Source: Burkholderiales bacterium (GTDB lineage Bacteria; Pseudomonadota; Gammaproteobacteria; Burkholderiales; Burkholderiaceae_B). From it: 64,000 nucleotides of DNA. The stretch spans positions 1 through 64,000 of the forward strand of contig JAJTEM010000002.1 of assembly GCA_021299735.1 (NCBI GenBank). Direction: 5' to 3'. This document shows positions 50,527-62,200 of the stretch, in pieces (positions within the stretch are counted from its first letter, which is position 1; each line of letters begins with the position of its first letter). The translations under genes and the position numbers were made by a program. Below the pieces are notes generated by a model, which was not told the origin of the DNA, did no database searches, and saw only the letters and a list, made by a program, of their open reading frames with translations.

Positions 50527-51884
50527 TCACGATTGAACTTCAGGAGCGCTTCAATACCCAAGCGCGTGCTGATCACCTGCTGAGAATGCTCACCTTGCTC
50601 AAGGCGCTCGATCTTGATCATCGTTACAGCCAGCGACCTGATTTCTCTGATGCACTTTCAGACACAATTGATCAGCTGGAATCGCTTGGCATTACCAACG
50701 CATATCTACAGGCCTGTGCCTTACTTAGCATATTTGCCACCCCGTTGGATACACAAGGTGCATCGAGCCAAGAGGACCCACAGGAATGGGTGTTGGATTG
50801 CATGCGGCAAGCGCTCACTGCGGGTGTTGCACCAGGTGCATTTCATGGCTTGTTTGAGGCACTTTCTGGTCTGGGGCGCATGGATCAGCCCTGGCCCTGC
50901 AGCCAACAACAAATCAATTTGATGGATCTTCTGGCCGTTGTTCATACAGGGCATCGTTTACTACAAATCCCGTGCAACACCGAAGGGGCGGCAGTGGCTG
51001 GCCTTGAATTTGTGTCTGACGACCTTGTGAATATGTTCAGAACAGATTCTGGTTTTCTGCATCAGGTATTTGACCAATTCACTCCCGATTTTCTGATTGC
51101 CAATTTGTGTAAAACAGCATTGCCAGAAAATGCACTGAAGATCAATCTTGACCCAGTGTTCGAGCGTGCTGAAATTGGAAGTCAGAATCTTTCCGGCTTT
51201 TTCCCGTTGCAGCGAATTGAACTGATTGATACTCGAATTGCCAAAATAGATTTTAAGCAGAGAAATCTTTGTTTGACTGCTGAGGAAAAGCAGTGCCTTC
51301 AATCTGCTTGGATGAAGTCCAACAAACTGATTGATCCTTTGGTGCATATTCCAGCTTCGTGGCTTGCTACCGATTTTGACTTTCGCGCCCAATGGGTATT
51401 TGAGCAGAATTTACAGGGCTTTTTCACAAAAGCCGACATGCATATTCACATGGCCGAAAAAGGCTTGAAATGGCAAGCCAACCTCGTTCATCAGGGAGTG
51501 CCGCTTACTTTGGTCATACAGCCACAGCACGATATTCACATTCATTGGCAGTACTCTGACATCAAAAAACCTGGGGAGCTGCCACTTGGCGAGCCTTTGT
51601 GGCTGGCTGAGTACAAAGTTCCTTTGCATGCGCACTTGAGTAGTGCCGTTGGTGTGGGTAACCCAGTCATTCGTACTGCAAGTCCCAGTGCTGGCGAAAT
51701 AATTTTTTGCCTGTCTGTTGTGGTGAATCCTGTTGATCGTCTGCTCGAAGTGATCCTGACTGTGGATCATTCAAGTCTCTATTGTCATTGGCAAAGTGTT
51801 GACCCGGTTAACGGCCGTGCAACTGGTTGCTGGCAATTGTCACAGGCTGCGCGAATGATGCAGAGGAGTCTTGAGCGTGGATAA
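50523..51884 (+). CDS. Unknown protein X of the T6SS vgrG operon
   Basis: A 453-residue protein I do not recognise. No signal peptide or membrane helix is evident. The first 250 residues look helical; the rest looks rich in beta strands, with HIHMAEKGLKWQ and QPQHDIHIHWQYSD giving a cluster of histidines (a possible metal site). The start is uncertain: TTG 50523 overlaps the DUF4123 stop (TTGA), and ATG 50586 is an alternative. Position right behind vgrG and a DUF4123 adaptor is the usual site of a cargo effector, but a structural or regulatory role is equally open because the operon continues to tagH-pppA. Confidence 0.6.
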   Translation: MITIELQERFNTQARADHLLRMLTLLKALDLDHRYSQRPDFSDALSDTIDQLESLGITNAYLQACALLSIFATPLDTQGASSQEDPQEWVLDCMRQALTAGVAPGAFHGLFEALSGLGRMDQPWPCSQQQINLMDLLAVVHTGHRLLQIPCNTEGAAVAGLEFVSDDLVNMFRTDSGFLHQVFDQFTPDFLIANLCKTALPENALKINLDPVFERAEIGSQNLSGFFPLQRIELIDTRIAKIDFKQRNLCLTAEEKQCLQSAWMKSNKLIDPLVHIPASWLATDFDFRAQWVFEQNLQGFFTKADMHIHMAEKGLKWQANLVHQGVPLTLVIQPQHDIHIHWQYSDIKKPGELPLGEPLWLAEYKVPLHAHLSSAVGVGNPVIRTASPSAGEIIFCLSVVVNPVDRLLEVILTVDHSSLYCHWQSVDPVNGRATGCWQLSQAARMMQRSLERG

Positions 51885-52662
51885 AACACTCTTGTTACGT
51901 GCGTGTGTGCATGGTCAGGATGCCTTACTTGGTTTGAATGGCATGGTTCTGGCCAAGCTGTATCAAGGCCGTGAATTGTTGTTGCCAATCCATGAGTATG
52001 TTCAGTCGGGTGAAAACAGAATCCAAGTGATCCTGTTGCCCTCGACCCTGGAGAATTCTGGAAACTCCTTGTTAATGCAGGATTGTCAGGCCAGTGTGTC
52101 GGTTGAGCTTCAAAAAGACCGTGGCCCAGATTTACTGGTTCAGCCCAGTGTGCTGTTCGAATTGAACGCATCGGCCCTTCGTGGTCAGCGCTTGAGAAAA
52201 AGCCGTTTGCTGGACTCTATCGTTGATTTGCCAGTGTCATTTCCACGCTGGCGTTACCTGGATGTGCTTCCCTCATCCAGCGGCACGAATGATTCAGCTT
52301 TAATTGAAGATTTTTTGTTAAGTATTTTGGCTCAATTCCAGGCGGGCAAGGTTTCTGCGCTGCTGCCCTTTTTCACCACTCGCAATCGCGAGCTGGCGAC
52401 CGCTTACGGCCTTGATCCGCAAGTTGTACTTGGCAATTTTACATCGCACCTGAAACATCTTTGTGCGCATTCCGAGATACTTGAATCTGCGCTTGATCCT
52501 GAAAACTGGCGTATTCAGTGCATTCGAAATTCGCCAGTGCATGCTGTGCTGGGTAAACTTCATGAGCCCTTGCTGCAATGGAAATGTAGCCACACCGGCA
52601 CCACGTTTCAACTGCCCATGCATGTTGGTGTTTTGGGCGGCGAAGTTTTTGTATTGAGGTAG
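51871..52662 (+). CDS. Unknown protein Y of the T6SS vgrG operon
   Basis: A 263-residue protein with no recognised family and no signal or membrane helix. TTG 51871 has AGAGGAG just upstream, and GTG 51877 is an alternative; the gene overlaps X by 14 bases. It may be a mixed alpha/beta protein. The segment FPRWRYLDVLPSSSG and the C-terminal KLHEPLLQWKCSHTG may help a homology search. Tight coupling to X suggests that the two work together, for instance as effector and immunity or as a complex with TagH, which follows 8 bases later. Absence of an export signal argues against periplasmic immunity. Confidence 0.6.
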   Translation: MSVDKTLLLRACVHGQDALLGLNGMVLAKLYQGRELLLPIHEYVQSGENRIQVILLPSTLENSGNSLLMQDCQASVSVELQKDRGPDLLVQPSVLFELNASALRGQRLRKSRLLDSIVDLPVSFPRWRYLDVLPSSSGTNDSALIEDFLLSILAQFQAGKVSALLPFFTTRNRELATAYGLDPQVVLGNFTSHLKHLCAHSEILESALDPENWRIQCIRNSPVHAVLGKLHEPLLQWKCSHTGTTFQLPMHVGVLGGEVFVLR

Positions 52663-52670
52663 GGGGCCAT

Positions 52671-53684
52671 ATGTATTCAGGTTTCGAGTTTCATATTGCC
52701 CGCGACAGTTCGGGTGACAACGTAATTGAAAAGTGGCCTGTGCCTTTGCTGGGAGGCTCGATCGGCCGCTCGCCAGAATGCAACTGGGTGTTGAAAGACC
52801 CGAACCGTGTGGTGTCACGCCTGCACGCGCAGGTGCTGGTTGAAAATTCCAAATGCCACTGGAAAGACATGGGAACCAACAGCACCTTGGTGAATGGCAA
52901 ACCCATGCCGCAGAATCAGCCAGTGCCTTTAAATCCCGGAGATGTGTTGCGGATTGGTGATTACACCATGACGCTGGTATCAGTCGCGGGCAGTTGGGAT
53001 GTTTTTGATGAACTGTCACCAACGCGCGAAGCCGATCTGTTTGAATTCCCGGTTTCTCCGAGTAAGCCCTGCATCAATATTGACGATCTGCTCGCTGACC
53101 TGGGGACGCCAGAGCAGTCCGATCAGAACCATCCCGACAGCGAGGTGCCTTTGCTGGCTCAGCGCATGTATGTAGGTTCTCAGCAGGCTGAAGCCGTTGT
53201 TTCGTTCCATCACAATGATCAATCAGTGGCAACGCGGTCCAGCATGGAGTTGGAGAAACTGCAGAGATTATTGGGTGTCTGCGTACAAGGCTGCATGCAG
53301 TTACTGGCTGCACGCCGAATTTTCAAGGAAGAAACAGGAGGCAAGCTAACCAGTATTTCTGGAAATGGAAATAACCCGCTCAAGTTTTCTTCTACCCCAG
53401 CGGAAGCCATGAGCAAACTGCTGGGTGAACATTCACCTGCGTACTTGAATGCAGAGCAGGCTTTTGAACAGGCTTTTCAGGATCTTCAGGAACACATGCA
53501 GTTAAGTGTAGCCCGAATTCAAACCTTGATTGATCAGGTTCAGCAAGGCCTTGATCCATCCGTGATTGAACAAGAGATCAACAGACAAGGCGGGTTCAGT
53601 TTAAACCTTGAAGTGGCCAGAAAAGCACGTTTGTGGGACTTGTACTGCGAGAGGTATCAGCAATTGGTGGCCACATGGAGTTGA
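52671..53684 (+). CDS. tagH: T6SS-associated FHA domain protein TagH
   Basis: A 337-residue protein with an N-terminal FHA phosphothreonine-binding domain (about 25-100). The core residues are present: Gly32-Arg33, Ser49 and His52 in SRLH, and Asn75-Gly76. The C-terminal T6SS-specific helical domain (about 190-335) includes NPLKFSSTPAEAMSKLL. In Pseudomonas, Fha1 is phosphorylated by PpkA and dephosphorylated by PppA to control assembly. Both partners are encoded here. It overlaps pppA by 10 bases. Confidence 0.92.
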   Translation: MYSGFEFHIARDSSGDNVIEKWPVPLLGGSIGRSPECNWVLKDPNRVVSRLHAQVLVENSKCHWKDMGTNSTLVNGKPMPQNQPVPLNPGDVLRIGDYTMTLVSVAGSWDVFDELSPTREADLFEFPVSPSKPCINIDDLLADLGTPEQSDQNHPDSEVPLLAQRMYVGSQQAEAVVSFHHNDQSVATRSSMELEKLQRLLGVCVQGCMQLLAARRIFKEETGGKLTSISGNGNNPLKFSSTPAEAMSKLLGEHSPAYLNAEQAFEQAFQDLQEHMQLSVARIQTLIDQVQQGLDPSVIEQEINRQGGFSLNLEVARKARLWDLYCERYQQLVATWS

Positions 53685-54460
53685 CCATTCAGTTGGGTGG
53701 TGCACGCGCTGAGTTCCCCCATCAAATCAAGGTGACACAGCGCACCGACATTGGAAATCGCACCGAGAATCAGGATGCGGTGGGACATAAGTCGATTGGC
53801 GACTGGCTGGTGTGTGTACTGGCCGACGGCGCTGGCGGGCATCGCGGCGGTCAATTGGCAGCGAAGCTTGCCGTGGAATTGTCACTAAGTGCATTTGAAC
53901 AATCACCCACGCTTGATACCCTGTTGTTAAGCGAGTTGATCAAGCGCGTGAACTGCAACATTTTGCATCAGCAGGCTACACAAACCGATTGCTCAGACAT
54001 GCACACCACGATTTGTATGTTGGTAATCCATCAACAGTCGGGTGAGGCTGTGTGGTTGCATGTTGGCGATTCGCGTATTTATCATTTTCAGCAAACCGAG
54101 CTGCGCTCCAAAACAAAAGACCACAGTGTTTTGCAGTGGATGGTTGATCATCAACAAACCGATCCTCATACAAGCCGTAACGCGCTGTACACCGCCTTGG
54201 GTGAGCAAACCGAGCAACTTCAAATTGATGTAAGCAAGCCTTGTCGCCTTTCTCCTGGGGACTGGTTTTTGCTGTGCAGTGACGGCTTGTGGGAACACCT
54301 CAGTGATGATGAACTCGCGTTGTTGGGGGCCAATTTGTGGTGTGCCGAGGAATGCAACTCACACATTCATCAATTGGCCTTCCTGCGCGCCTCAGGTCGT
54401 GCTGACAATCTCAGCAGCATTCTTGTCTTTGTGGGTGAGAGGGGTGCCTATTCTGGTTGA
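53675..54460 (+). CDS. pppA: PP2C-type protein phosphatase PppA
   Basis: A 261-residue PPM/PP2C phosphatase. Metal-binding motifs are intact: RTDIGNRTENQDAVG (Asp34), DGAGGHRGG (Asp51), CSDGLWEHLSDDE, and GRADNLSSILV near the end. It should reverse the action of the T6SS kinase. ATG 53675 lies inside the tagH 3' end, so translation is coupled. It is the last T6SS gene; the tpsB gene follows 80 bases later with no terminator recognised between. Confidence 0.93.
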   Translation: MELTIQLGGARAEFPHQIKVTQRTDIGNRTENQDAVGHKSIGDWLVCVLADGAGGHRGGQLAAKLAVELSLSAFEQSPTLDTLLLSELIKRVNCNILHQQATQTDCSDMHTTICMLVIHQQSGEAVWLHVGDSRIYHFQQTELRSKTKDHSVLQWMVDHQQTDPHTSRNALYTALGEQTEQLQIDVSKPCRLSPGDWFLLCSDGLWEHLSDDELALLGANLWCAEECNSHIHQLAFLRASGRADNLSSILVFVGERGAYSG

Positions 54461-54540
54461 CCCCATGCCAACGACCCAATTTCTCACATGTCTGTTTTGA
54501 TGTTTCACTCCGATTCGATTTCATTTTAAGTACCCATTCC

Positions 54541-56241
54541 ATGTGCCCCAATCGCTACGCAATTGCCTTTTTACTGGCAACACTTTCCTTGCCCTCATTC
54601 TCGCAGGTCTCAACTCCGACCCCATTCCTGAATTCTGAGGCGGGGGCGCCCAAAGTGGACAAAGAAGCTGCACCCTCGATTGACAATCAGGCTGCGAAAA
54701 AAGCTGCTCCTGAGTTGGGCAAACCGTTGAATGATGTGTCGCTGGATGTAAGTGCTTACCGGGTTGATGGTATTGAGGAAAAGTATCAAGGCGATATTCA
54801 GGCTCAGCTTGCCCCTTATGTGGGCAAAAAGCGCTCGTTCGAAGACTTGAGCAGCGCGGCACAGGTTGTAACTGCTTTTTTGCAACGTGAACTGGGTTAT
54901 TACCTGGCTTATGCCTACCTTCCCGCGCAAGACATCAAAAACGGTGTTGTAACGATTGCTGTTTTGCCCGGCGTGCTGGAATCGGTCGAGGTGATTTGGC
55001 CGCAAGAAGAATTGCGTGTTGACCGGGATATTGTTGAATCCCATTTAAGCCGTTTAAAGCCGGGCAATGTCATTCGTGTGGATGAAGTGGAGCGAGTGGT
55101 TTTCCTGTTGAATGACCTGCGTGGAATTCGCATGTCATTTGCCATCAAACCAGGAACCCAGCCTGGTAAGGCGATTCTGGTTGCTACACCCAGCAACGAC
55201 AAAATCTTCACCGGCAGTGTGGGCCTTGACTCAAACGGTTCCCGCTATGCAGGTACTTACCGCGGTATTGCAACCGTGTCTTGGGAAAGTCCATTTGGTT
55301 TGGGCGATTCTTTTTCCGTCAGTCACCTGCAGTCTGAAACCGGTGGGCTGGATTTTACGCTGCTGGGATACACCTTGCCGGTTGGTTCCAACGGCTTGAA
55401 GCTGGGTGTGAACGTGTCCACAGTGAACTACTCACTGGAGCAAAACGACTTTCCTTTGGGGCTGAATGGTGATGCTGAATCAATCGGTGCTTTTGCCTTG
55501 TATCCATTGATACGTTCACGCAACTTGAATGTATTTGCATTGGCTGGCTACGACAAGAAAGAATTCACCGACCGTCAAAGTTTGTCTGGCCTGGAAACCG
55601 TGAAGGAACTTGATTCCTACCGCCTTGGGCTAAGTGGCGATTCTCGGGATGGCTTGGTGGGCGGTGGCCTTAATTTTTTCAACTTCAGTGTTGAAGAAAG
55701 TAAAACCAATTACCCGGCCGGTGTGCCGTTTGGTCTGGATGATGAGTTAAACGCCATGCGCGTGAACTATTCAGTTGGCCGATTGCAATCGCTGGTGCCC
55801 GGCAAGCTGATGCTATGGGGGTTTGCTCGTGGTCAGCATGCCCTTGATAACCTGGACAGCAGTGAGCAGTGTTCGCTGGGAGGTGCCACGGCGGTACGTG
55901 CATTTGCCCAAGGTGAAACCTCGGGTGACAGCTGTGATCTGTTTACGCTGGAAGCGCGGTACTTGCCCTCCATTGACTGGTTCGGCAACACAGCAAGGGA
56001 ATTGTCATTGAATGTGTTTTATGACCAAGGCCGTGTTCGTTTTCGCGAAGACGCCAGTAGTCAACCCACAGGTTTTACCAACCATGCAGAGCTGGCTGGC
56101 TATGGGTTTGGTCTAGCCTGGGACAGGCAAGATGTTTTCACTTTCAATTTGAGTCTGGCTTGGGAATTGGCGGGTGTTCGCCGGTCAGACCCCAAGCGTC
56201 AAAGTCCACGAATTTTCGCATCTTACCTCTACTATTTCTAA
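54541..56241 (+). CDS. Two-partner secretion outer-membrane transporter TpsB (ShlB/HMW1B type)
   Basis: A 566-residue outer-membrane transporter. The signal peptide is about residues 1-22. Two POTRA domains (about 68-225) that recognise the exoprotein are followed by a 16-strand barrel ending in phenylalanine. The conserved loop-6 motif reads VRAF (452-455), followed by GETSGD; the VRA form is typical of HMW1B-like transporters, where FhaC has VRG. ATG 54541 puts the signal at the N-terminus; the frame is open further upstream. The gene precedes its tpsA partner by 12 bases. Confidence 0.93.
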   Translation: MCPNRYAIAFLLATLSLPSFSQVSTPTPFLNSEAGAPKVDKEAAPSIDNQAAKKAAPELGKPLNDVSLDVSAYRVDGIEEKYQGDIQAQLAPYVGKKRSFEDLSSAAQVVTAFLQRELGYYLAYAYLPAQDIKNGVVTIAVLPGVLESVEVIWPQEELRVDRDIVESHLSRLKPGNVIRVDEVERVVFLLNDLRGIRMSFAIKPGTQPGKAILVATPSNDKIFTGSVGLDSNGSRYAGTYRGIATVSWESPFGLGDSFSVSHLQSETGGLDFTLLGYTLPVGSNGLKLGVNVSTVNYSLEQNDFPLGLNGDAESIGAFALYPLIRSRNLNVFALAGYDKKEFTDRQSLSGLETVKELDSYRLGLSGDSRDGLVGGGLNFFNFSVEESKTNYPAGVPFGLDDELNAMRVNYSVGRLQSLVPGKLMLWGFARGQHALDNLDSSEQCSLGGATAVRAFAQGETSGDSCDLFTLEARYLPSIDWFGNTARELSLNVFYDQGRVRFREDASSQPTGFTNHAELAGYGFGLAWDRQDVFTFNLSLAWELAGVRRSDPKRQSPRIFASYLYYF

Positions 56242-56253
56242 GAGACCTGTTTC

Positions 56254-59200
56254 ATGATTTCTGCAACTTGCAAATCTAATTCGTCGTTTCCGCTGAAGCC
56301 TTTGGCTGCTGCAGTGTTGTTGGTGTTCAGTGCCAATGTGCAGACTGCACCTATTCTTGATGGCAGTTTGGGCGGTAACCTCAATATTGACATTACAGTG
56401 CCTGGCACAACTCGAATCACTCAAACCGCAAATCAACGCGACATTATCAATTGGCGAGAGTTTTCAATCGGCAGTGGTGAAACTGTTCGCTTTGTTCAAC
56501 CTGATGCGAATTCTGTGATCGTCAACCGTGTGAACGGTGGGATAAGGTCGGATATCTTCGGAAATTTGGTAGCCAACGGACGCATTTTTTTGATCAATCC
56601 CAGTGGGATTGTTTTTGGTGCAAATTCCCAGGTCAATGTGAATGGCTTGGTCGCGTCAACGTTAAGAGTCAGACCCGAATCTCTGAACGATGAAACCATC
56701 GAGTTTCGCGCAGTTTCAGATTCTGGAAGCATTCTGAATGCAGGCAGTATTACCGCCAAGGACATCGTGCTGTTGGCACCGTCGATTACCAATACCGGAA
56801 CACTGACAGCAAGCGGCACTGGCGCAGCGATCAATCTGATCGCTGCAAGGGATGTCACTGTGAATACCTCTGGCAGCGATCTGGTTGTGCAAGCGGTTCA
56901 AGGGCACGACAACGCCTTGATTGAGCAGCTTGGTCAAGTGATGGCTGAAGGTGGCCGAATCATTTTGCTGGCCAGAGCTTCTGACGATGGTGCTCCCAGT
57001 GTTATCAACACTTCGGGAGTAAACCGGGCATCCCAGATTTCAATCTCGGGTGATCTGGTTCAATTAACCGGTAGCTTGAATGTGGGAAATCCACAGGGTG
57101 CCGTACAGCTTACAGCAGGCGAAGTCGGTCAAGTTCTTGATGGGCAAAGTGAGGCTTTGTTGGTTGATGGCAGCTTGAATATTCAGTCAACAGATAATAT
57201 CAATTTAAACAATGCAGGCAATAACTTCACCGGTGCTGTGAGTTTGACAGCGGGTGGTTCTGTGAATATTCGCGACGCCAACAACCTGCAAGTGTCGGTC
57301 AGCACAGGTGGCGCAGCCACCTTGCACGCGCAGAACCTGACAATCAATGGCCTTAGTTCAGAGCAGTTGACAGCCAATGCCGGCGGAAGTGTTCAGCAAA
57401 CGGGTGCACTGAATGTGGCCGGAAACACAGCACTGACTGCAAACCAAATTACTCTGACCAATTCAAACAATAATTTTGATGGCGCAGTGAGGATCAACAG
57501 CACTGCGGGTACGACAATACGTGCCAATGGTGAGCTGAATATTTCAGGTGCCACTGCTACGCTGAATGTGACCGCTGGCCAAATTACACAGAATGCAGCC
57601 CTGTCGGTTAGCGGTGAATCAACACTGAATGCCAGTCAGGTAACTTTGACAAACTCAGGAAATGATTTTGTTGGCAATGTTGCCTTGGCTGTTACCGGTT
57701 CTGCCAATTTGAATGATGCAAATAATCTGGCTGTGTCCGGCTCTGTTGGCGCAGCTACTTTGACAGCGGTCAACCAGATTCAATTCAATGAACTTACTGC
57801 AGCAAGCTTGAATGTGACGGGTGCCAGTGTAGTTCAGAACGGAGCACTGAATGTTCAACAAGGTACCACCTTAAATGCAGCTTCTGTTCAGCTGGACAAC
57901 ACAGCCAATAATTTTGGTGGACATGTTGTGCTGAACAATGTGGGTACAGCAGTGCTCGCAGACGAGGGGGACTTATCTCTTTCAGGGCAGGTGAATAACC
58001 TCACTGCCACTGCGCAGAACACCAGGCAGTCGGCACAGGCTGGTGCTTTGACGGTAAACAATACAGCCACATTCAATGGCGGTAATGTTGAACTGCTTCA
58101 GGCTGGCAATGAATTTGGTGGAGAGGTAGTTCTGAACCTGGATGGTCAGGTTCAACTGGGCAGCTCCGGAGGCATTGTCGTATCGGGTCGGGCTGCAAGC
58201 GCGGTTTTTGAGGTTGCTTCCATCAGTCAGGGAGACACTGCAACTGATGCATTGAATATTTCGGGTCAAACGCGTATTCGCAGCAACACTGTTGACTTGG
58301 TCAATGCTGCGAATACATTTGGTTCCAATGTCGTTTTGCAAAATGCAGGCACCGTCAATTTGAATGGTGGTAACACCTTGACTGTGCAGGGCTCTGCTGA
58401 CGCTGTCACATTGACAGGCGGTAACAGTGGCCAGATTGTGTTTAGTGGTCTGGAAACAAGAACGTTGAATGCGTCAGCCGCAAGTATCGCTCAAACAAGT
58501 GCTCTGAATGTCAACGAAACCACCACCCTCAATGCGCGGAGCATTGACCTGGGCGGATCAAGCGACAATCAGTTCGGTGGCTTGGTTACACTGTCTTCGA
58601 CTGAAAGCGCAGCGGTCACTGCACAAGGTACCCTGACGGTGACAGGCAATGTTGCAAGCGGTAATTTTCAAGCGGATTCATTGGTATTCAATGGCCTAAG
58701 CGCAAGCAATAATTTGGTAATGACTGCCGGCAACATTACGCAAAGCGCCAACACCAATCAAGCCCTGCGCGTACAGGGTGAAACCCGAATCAATAATTCA
58801 GGTGCTGTGACATTGAACAACACAATGAACGATTTCAACGGCACTGTGGTTCTGGGCACGCAAGGTTCTGTGCGCCTGAGCGACAGCAACACTTTGGTGC
58901 TTCAGGGTCAGGCTGGTTCTCTGCACATGACCGCACAAACCATTACACAAAATGATTCACTGCTTGTGGCAGGTGCTACTACCCTGAATGCCGGCACTGT
59001 TACGCTGAATGATCAGGCAAATGACTTTCAGGGGCAGGTTAATTTACTTGGCAACGCAGTGGTGAGTTTGCACGATGCAAATACACTAAACGTGGCAGGT
59101 AATGCACAACAATTGCAGGTGAATGCTGGTGCAGTAGAAATCAACAATGCATTGAACGTGAACAACAGCCTGACCTTGATTACTGATTCTGCTACGCAGG

Positions 59201-62200
59201 CAGCTTCAGGTGCAGCTGCCCTGACCGTGGGTGGTAGTACAAGCATTGAACGCCGAAATGGCAGCAGCAATGGTGTGGTTCGTTTGAACAACTTGAACAA
59301 CAATTTCGCCAGCCCGGTTACTTTGAATAATCAGGCGAATGTTCAATTGGCTGATCGCGATACACTGATCCTTCAGGGTACTGCAGGTAGTTTGTCCGCG
59401 ACTGCAACTGAAATTAATCAGCTTGGAAGTTTGACTGTGACCAATCAAGCGACATTGGATGCAAACACAGTGAGATTGACGAATGCGGCCAATGATTTTC
59501 AAGGCCGTGTAAGCCTGAATGTGGATGGTCATGCGCAAGTAGTTGATGCAAATGGCCTGCGCGTGGCGGGTAATGTGAATACAGCCAATTTCCAGTCGGG
59601 CACAATGGTAATCGAAGGTTTGTCTGCACTGGGTAATGTGCAATTCAATGCAGGTTCAGTTACTCAAACCGGGGCACTTTCTGTGGGTGGTAGCAGCACT
59701 TTGAGTGGTGGCTCCGTTACTTTGCAAAATGCTGCCAACACATTTGCTGACTCAGTGAATTTGAATTTAACCGGCGCCGCAGCCATCACCGCCAGCGGTG
59801 AACTGGAGGTAACAGGTTCAGCAGCTTCAGCCGATTTGAGAGCGAACTCGCTTAACATTTCCAGCCTTGCTGCGGCCAACATCGCCTTGCAGGCTGATCA
59901 ACTGAACTTGAACAATTTCACTGCTCAGGGAGACCTTACTTTAAGTGGGGGCAATGTAGTTCAGCAAGGTGCTTTGCTAGTGAGTGGTACTACCACTTTG
60001 CGTGCCAGCAATGTAATTTTGCAAAATGAGGCCAACAACTTTCAGGGCAATGTGGTGTTGGAGTCAGCTGGTAACGTTAATCTTCGTGACCAGCAAGCCA
60101 TTGCATTGCAAGGTTCAGCAGGCAGCCTGACTGTTCAGGCTGGTACTGAAATTAACCAGTCTGGTGCACTGAACATCAGTGGTCCCAGCAATTTGACTGC
60201 CCCTACAATCAATGTGAACAACACCACCAATAGGTTCGGTGGTGAAGTTGTGATCAATGCCACACAGCAGGCGACAGTGAATGCCAGTGGCGATCTTTCA
60301 GTGGGTGGTAATGCAGCAATTCTAAATGCAACTGCGCAGAACGAATTGAGCCTCAGCAACTCCGTGCTGGGTCAGCTGAATGCAACAGCGCAGCAAATTG
60401 TACAAACCGGCACTGTGTCGGTAACAGGCCCAACAACCCTGACAGCACAAAGTGTAAACCTGCTAGACAACGCCAACGACTTCAATGGACCTGTTGCTCT
60501 CGATGTGGCAGGACAGGCAAGCCTTGCTGATGGAAACAACTTGCTCATTCAAGGCCATGCACAAACCTTGAACACCCAGGTTGTAGGCACGTTGACCGCA
60601 GGCGAGCTGGAAATAGCCAACGGCAACCTGGCTGCAAGTGAAATCAACTTGAATCAATTGCAGGTGAGTAATGCAGCAGAACTCCGCGCTGCCCGAGTGA
60701 CCCAAACACAAGCCAGCCAGTCTGGTGGAACTCTCACCATTCGCGCAAATGAAGTTGATTTGACCCAGGCCGGAAATGATTTTAGTGGTCAAATTATTTT
60801 GCAGAATGTGGGCACTGCAAACATTCGTGATGCCAATGAATTGGTTCTGAGTGGGCGCGTTGATAACCTTGCTGTGACTGCCCAGCGTATTAGCCAGCAA
60901 CAGGGCCAGGCAAACGCTTTGAATGTACAGGGCAGGGCCCAGTTGCGCGTAGCCAATGTTGACCTTCAAAACGCAGCCAATAATTTCAACGGTGTTGTGG
61001 ATTTGCAGGTAAGTGGAGCAGCGCAGTTGCGTGACGTGAACAACCTGACCTTACAGGGCGATGTGGGCACCTTGAATGTAATGGCAGCACAGCTTTCACA
61101 GGTAGATTCGCTCACAGTACGAAACAGTGCAAACATTCAAGCCACTTCGGTTCAATTGAATAACGCCGCCAATGATTTTCAGGGTGATGTGAATTTGACG
61201 GTTTCCGGTGCAACGCGAATTGCTGATTCCAACACCTTGAATGTATCGGGTCAGTTGAATGGTACTGCTGAGCTGAGTGCTGAATCAATTGGCCAAACCG
61301 GTGCGCTGTCGGTCAACTCGAATTTATTGTTGCAGGCAGAACGCGTTGAACTGGGTAATCAGACCAATAGCCTGAATGGTGTGGTTCGTATTGAGGGCGC
61401 AAGCCAGGCGGCATTGGCCAGCACTGGCACATTGCGGGTTGAAGGTGAAAACCTGGCAACCCTGAATTTGCAAGCACAAGAGGCTAGCCTTGGCCAGCTT
61501 GGCGAATTGCAACAACTGAATATAACAGCGAATGAAGTTCGCCAAACCGCTGCGTTGAATGTGAAAGGCGATACAAACCTGCGCAGTGGCAGGGTTGACC
61601 TGAACGATTCAGGAAACGACTTTGCAGGTCAGCTGGCAATTCAAAATCCAGGATCAGGCATTGCAACTGTTTCCCTTGCCGACAGAAATGATTTGACCCT
61701 GCAAGGCGAGAATCTTGCCTTGGATGCTCGCGTTCAAGGGGATTTTTCTCTCAAAGCCAACAATGTTGACCTTGGTAGCACACAGGTGGATGGTGTCAGC
61801 AACATTGAGTTGACCGGCGCACTAACCCAAAACCGCTCAATCAACTTGAACAACGCAAGTTTGAATGCAACTGCAATTACCCTGAACAATTCAGGTAACC
61901 GTTTCAATGGCAACACGCGGGTTCAATCAAACGGTGCAGTGGCTTTGGCTACGCGTGGGGATTTGAATGTAAACACCATGTCATCCACCGGTACTTTGGC
62001 ACTGAATGTTGGTGGCAATACCAATGTAAGCGGCACGCAGGTGCAATTTGCAGCCTCGCAATTTGATGGCAATCTTAATGTAGCAGCCAATCAGGTTTCG
62101 CAGGTAGGTCGCCTGGAGGTTGAAGGAGATGCCGTTTTTCAAGCTGTGGGTGGGGTTGTTGATTTACAGAATGCGGGTAACCGTTTCCAGCGCACTGTCA

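Noticed and set aside
55894-55905. VRAF as a damaged VRGY motif in TpsB
   Set aside because: The VRA form followed by a GE-x-x-GD run is normal in HMW1B-like transporters, so it marks the subfamily rather than a defect.
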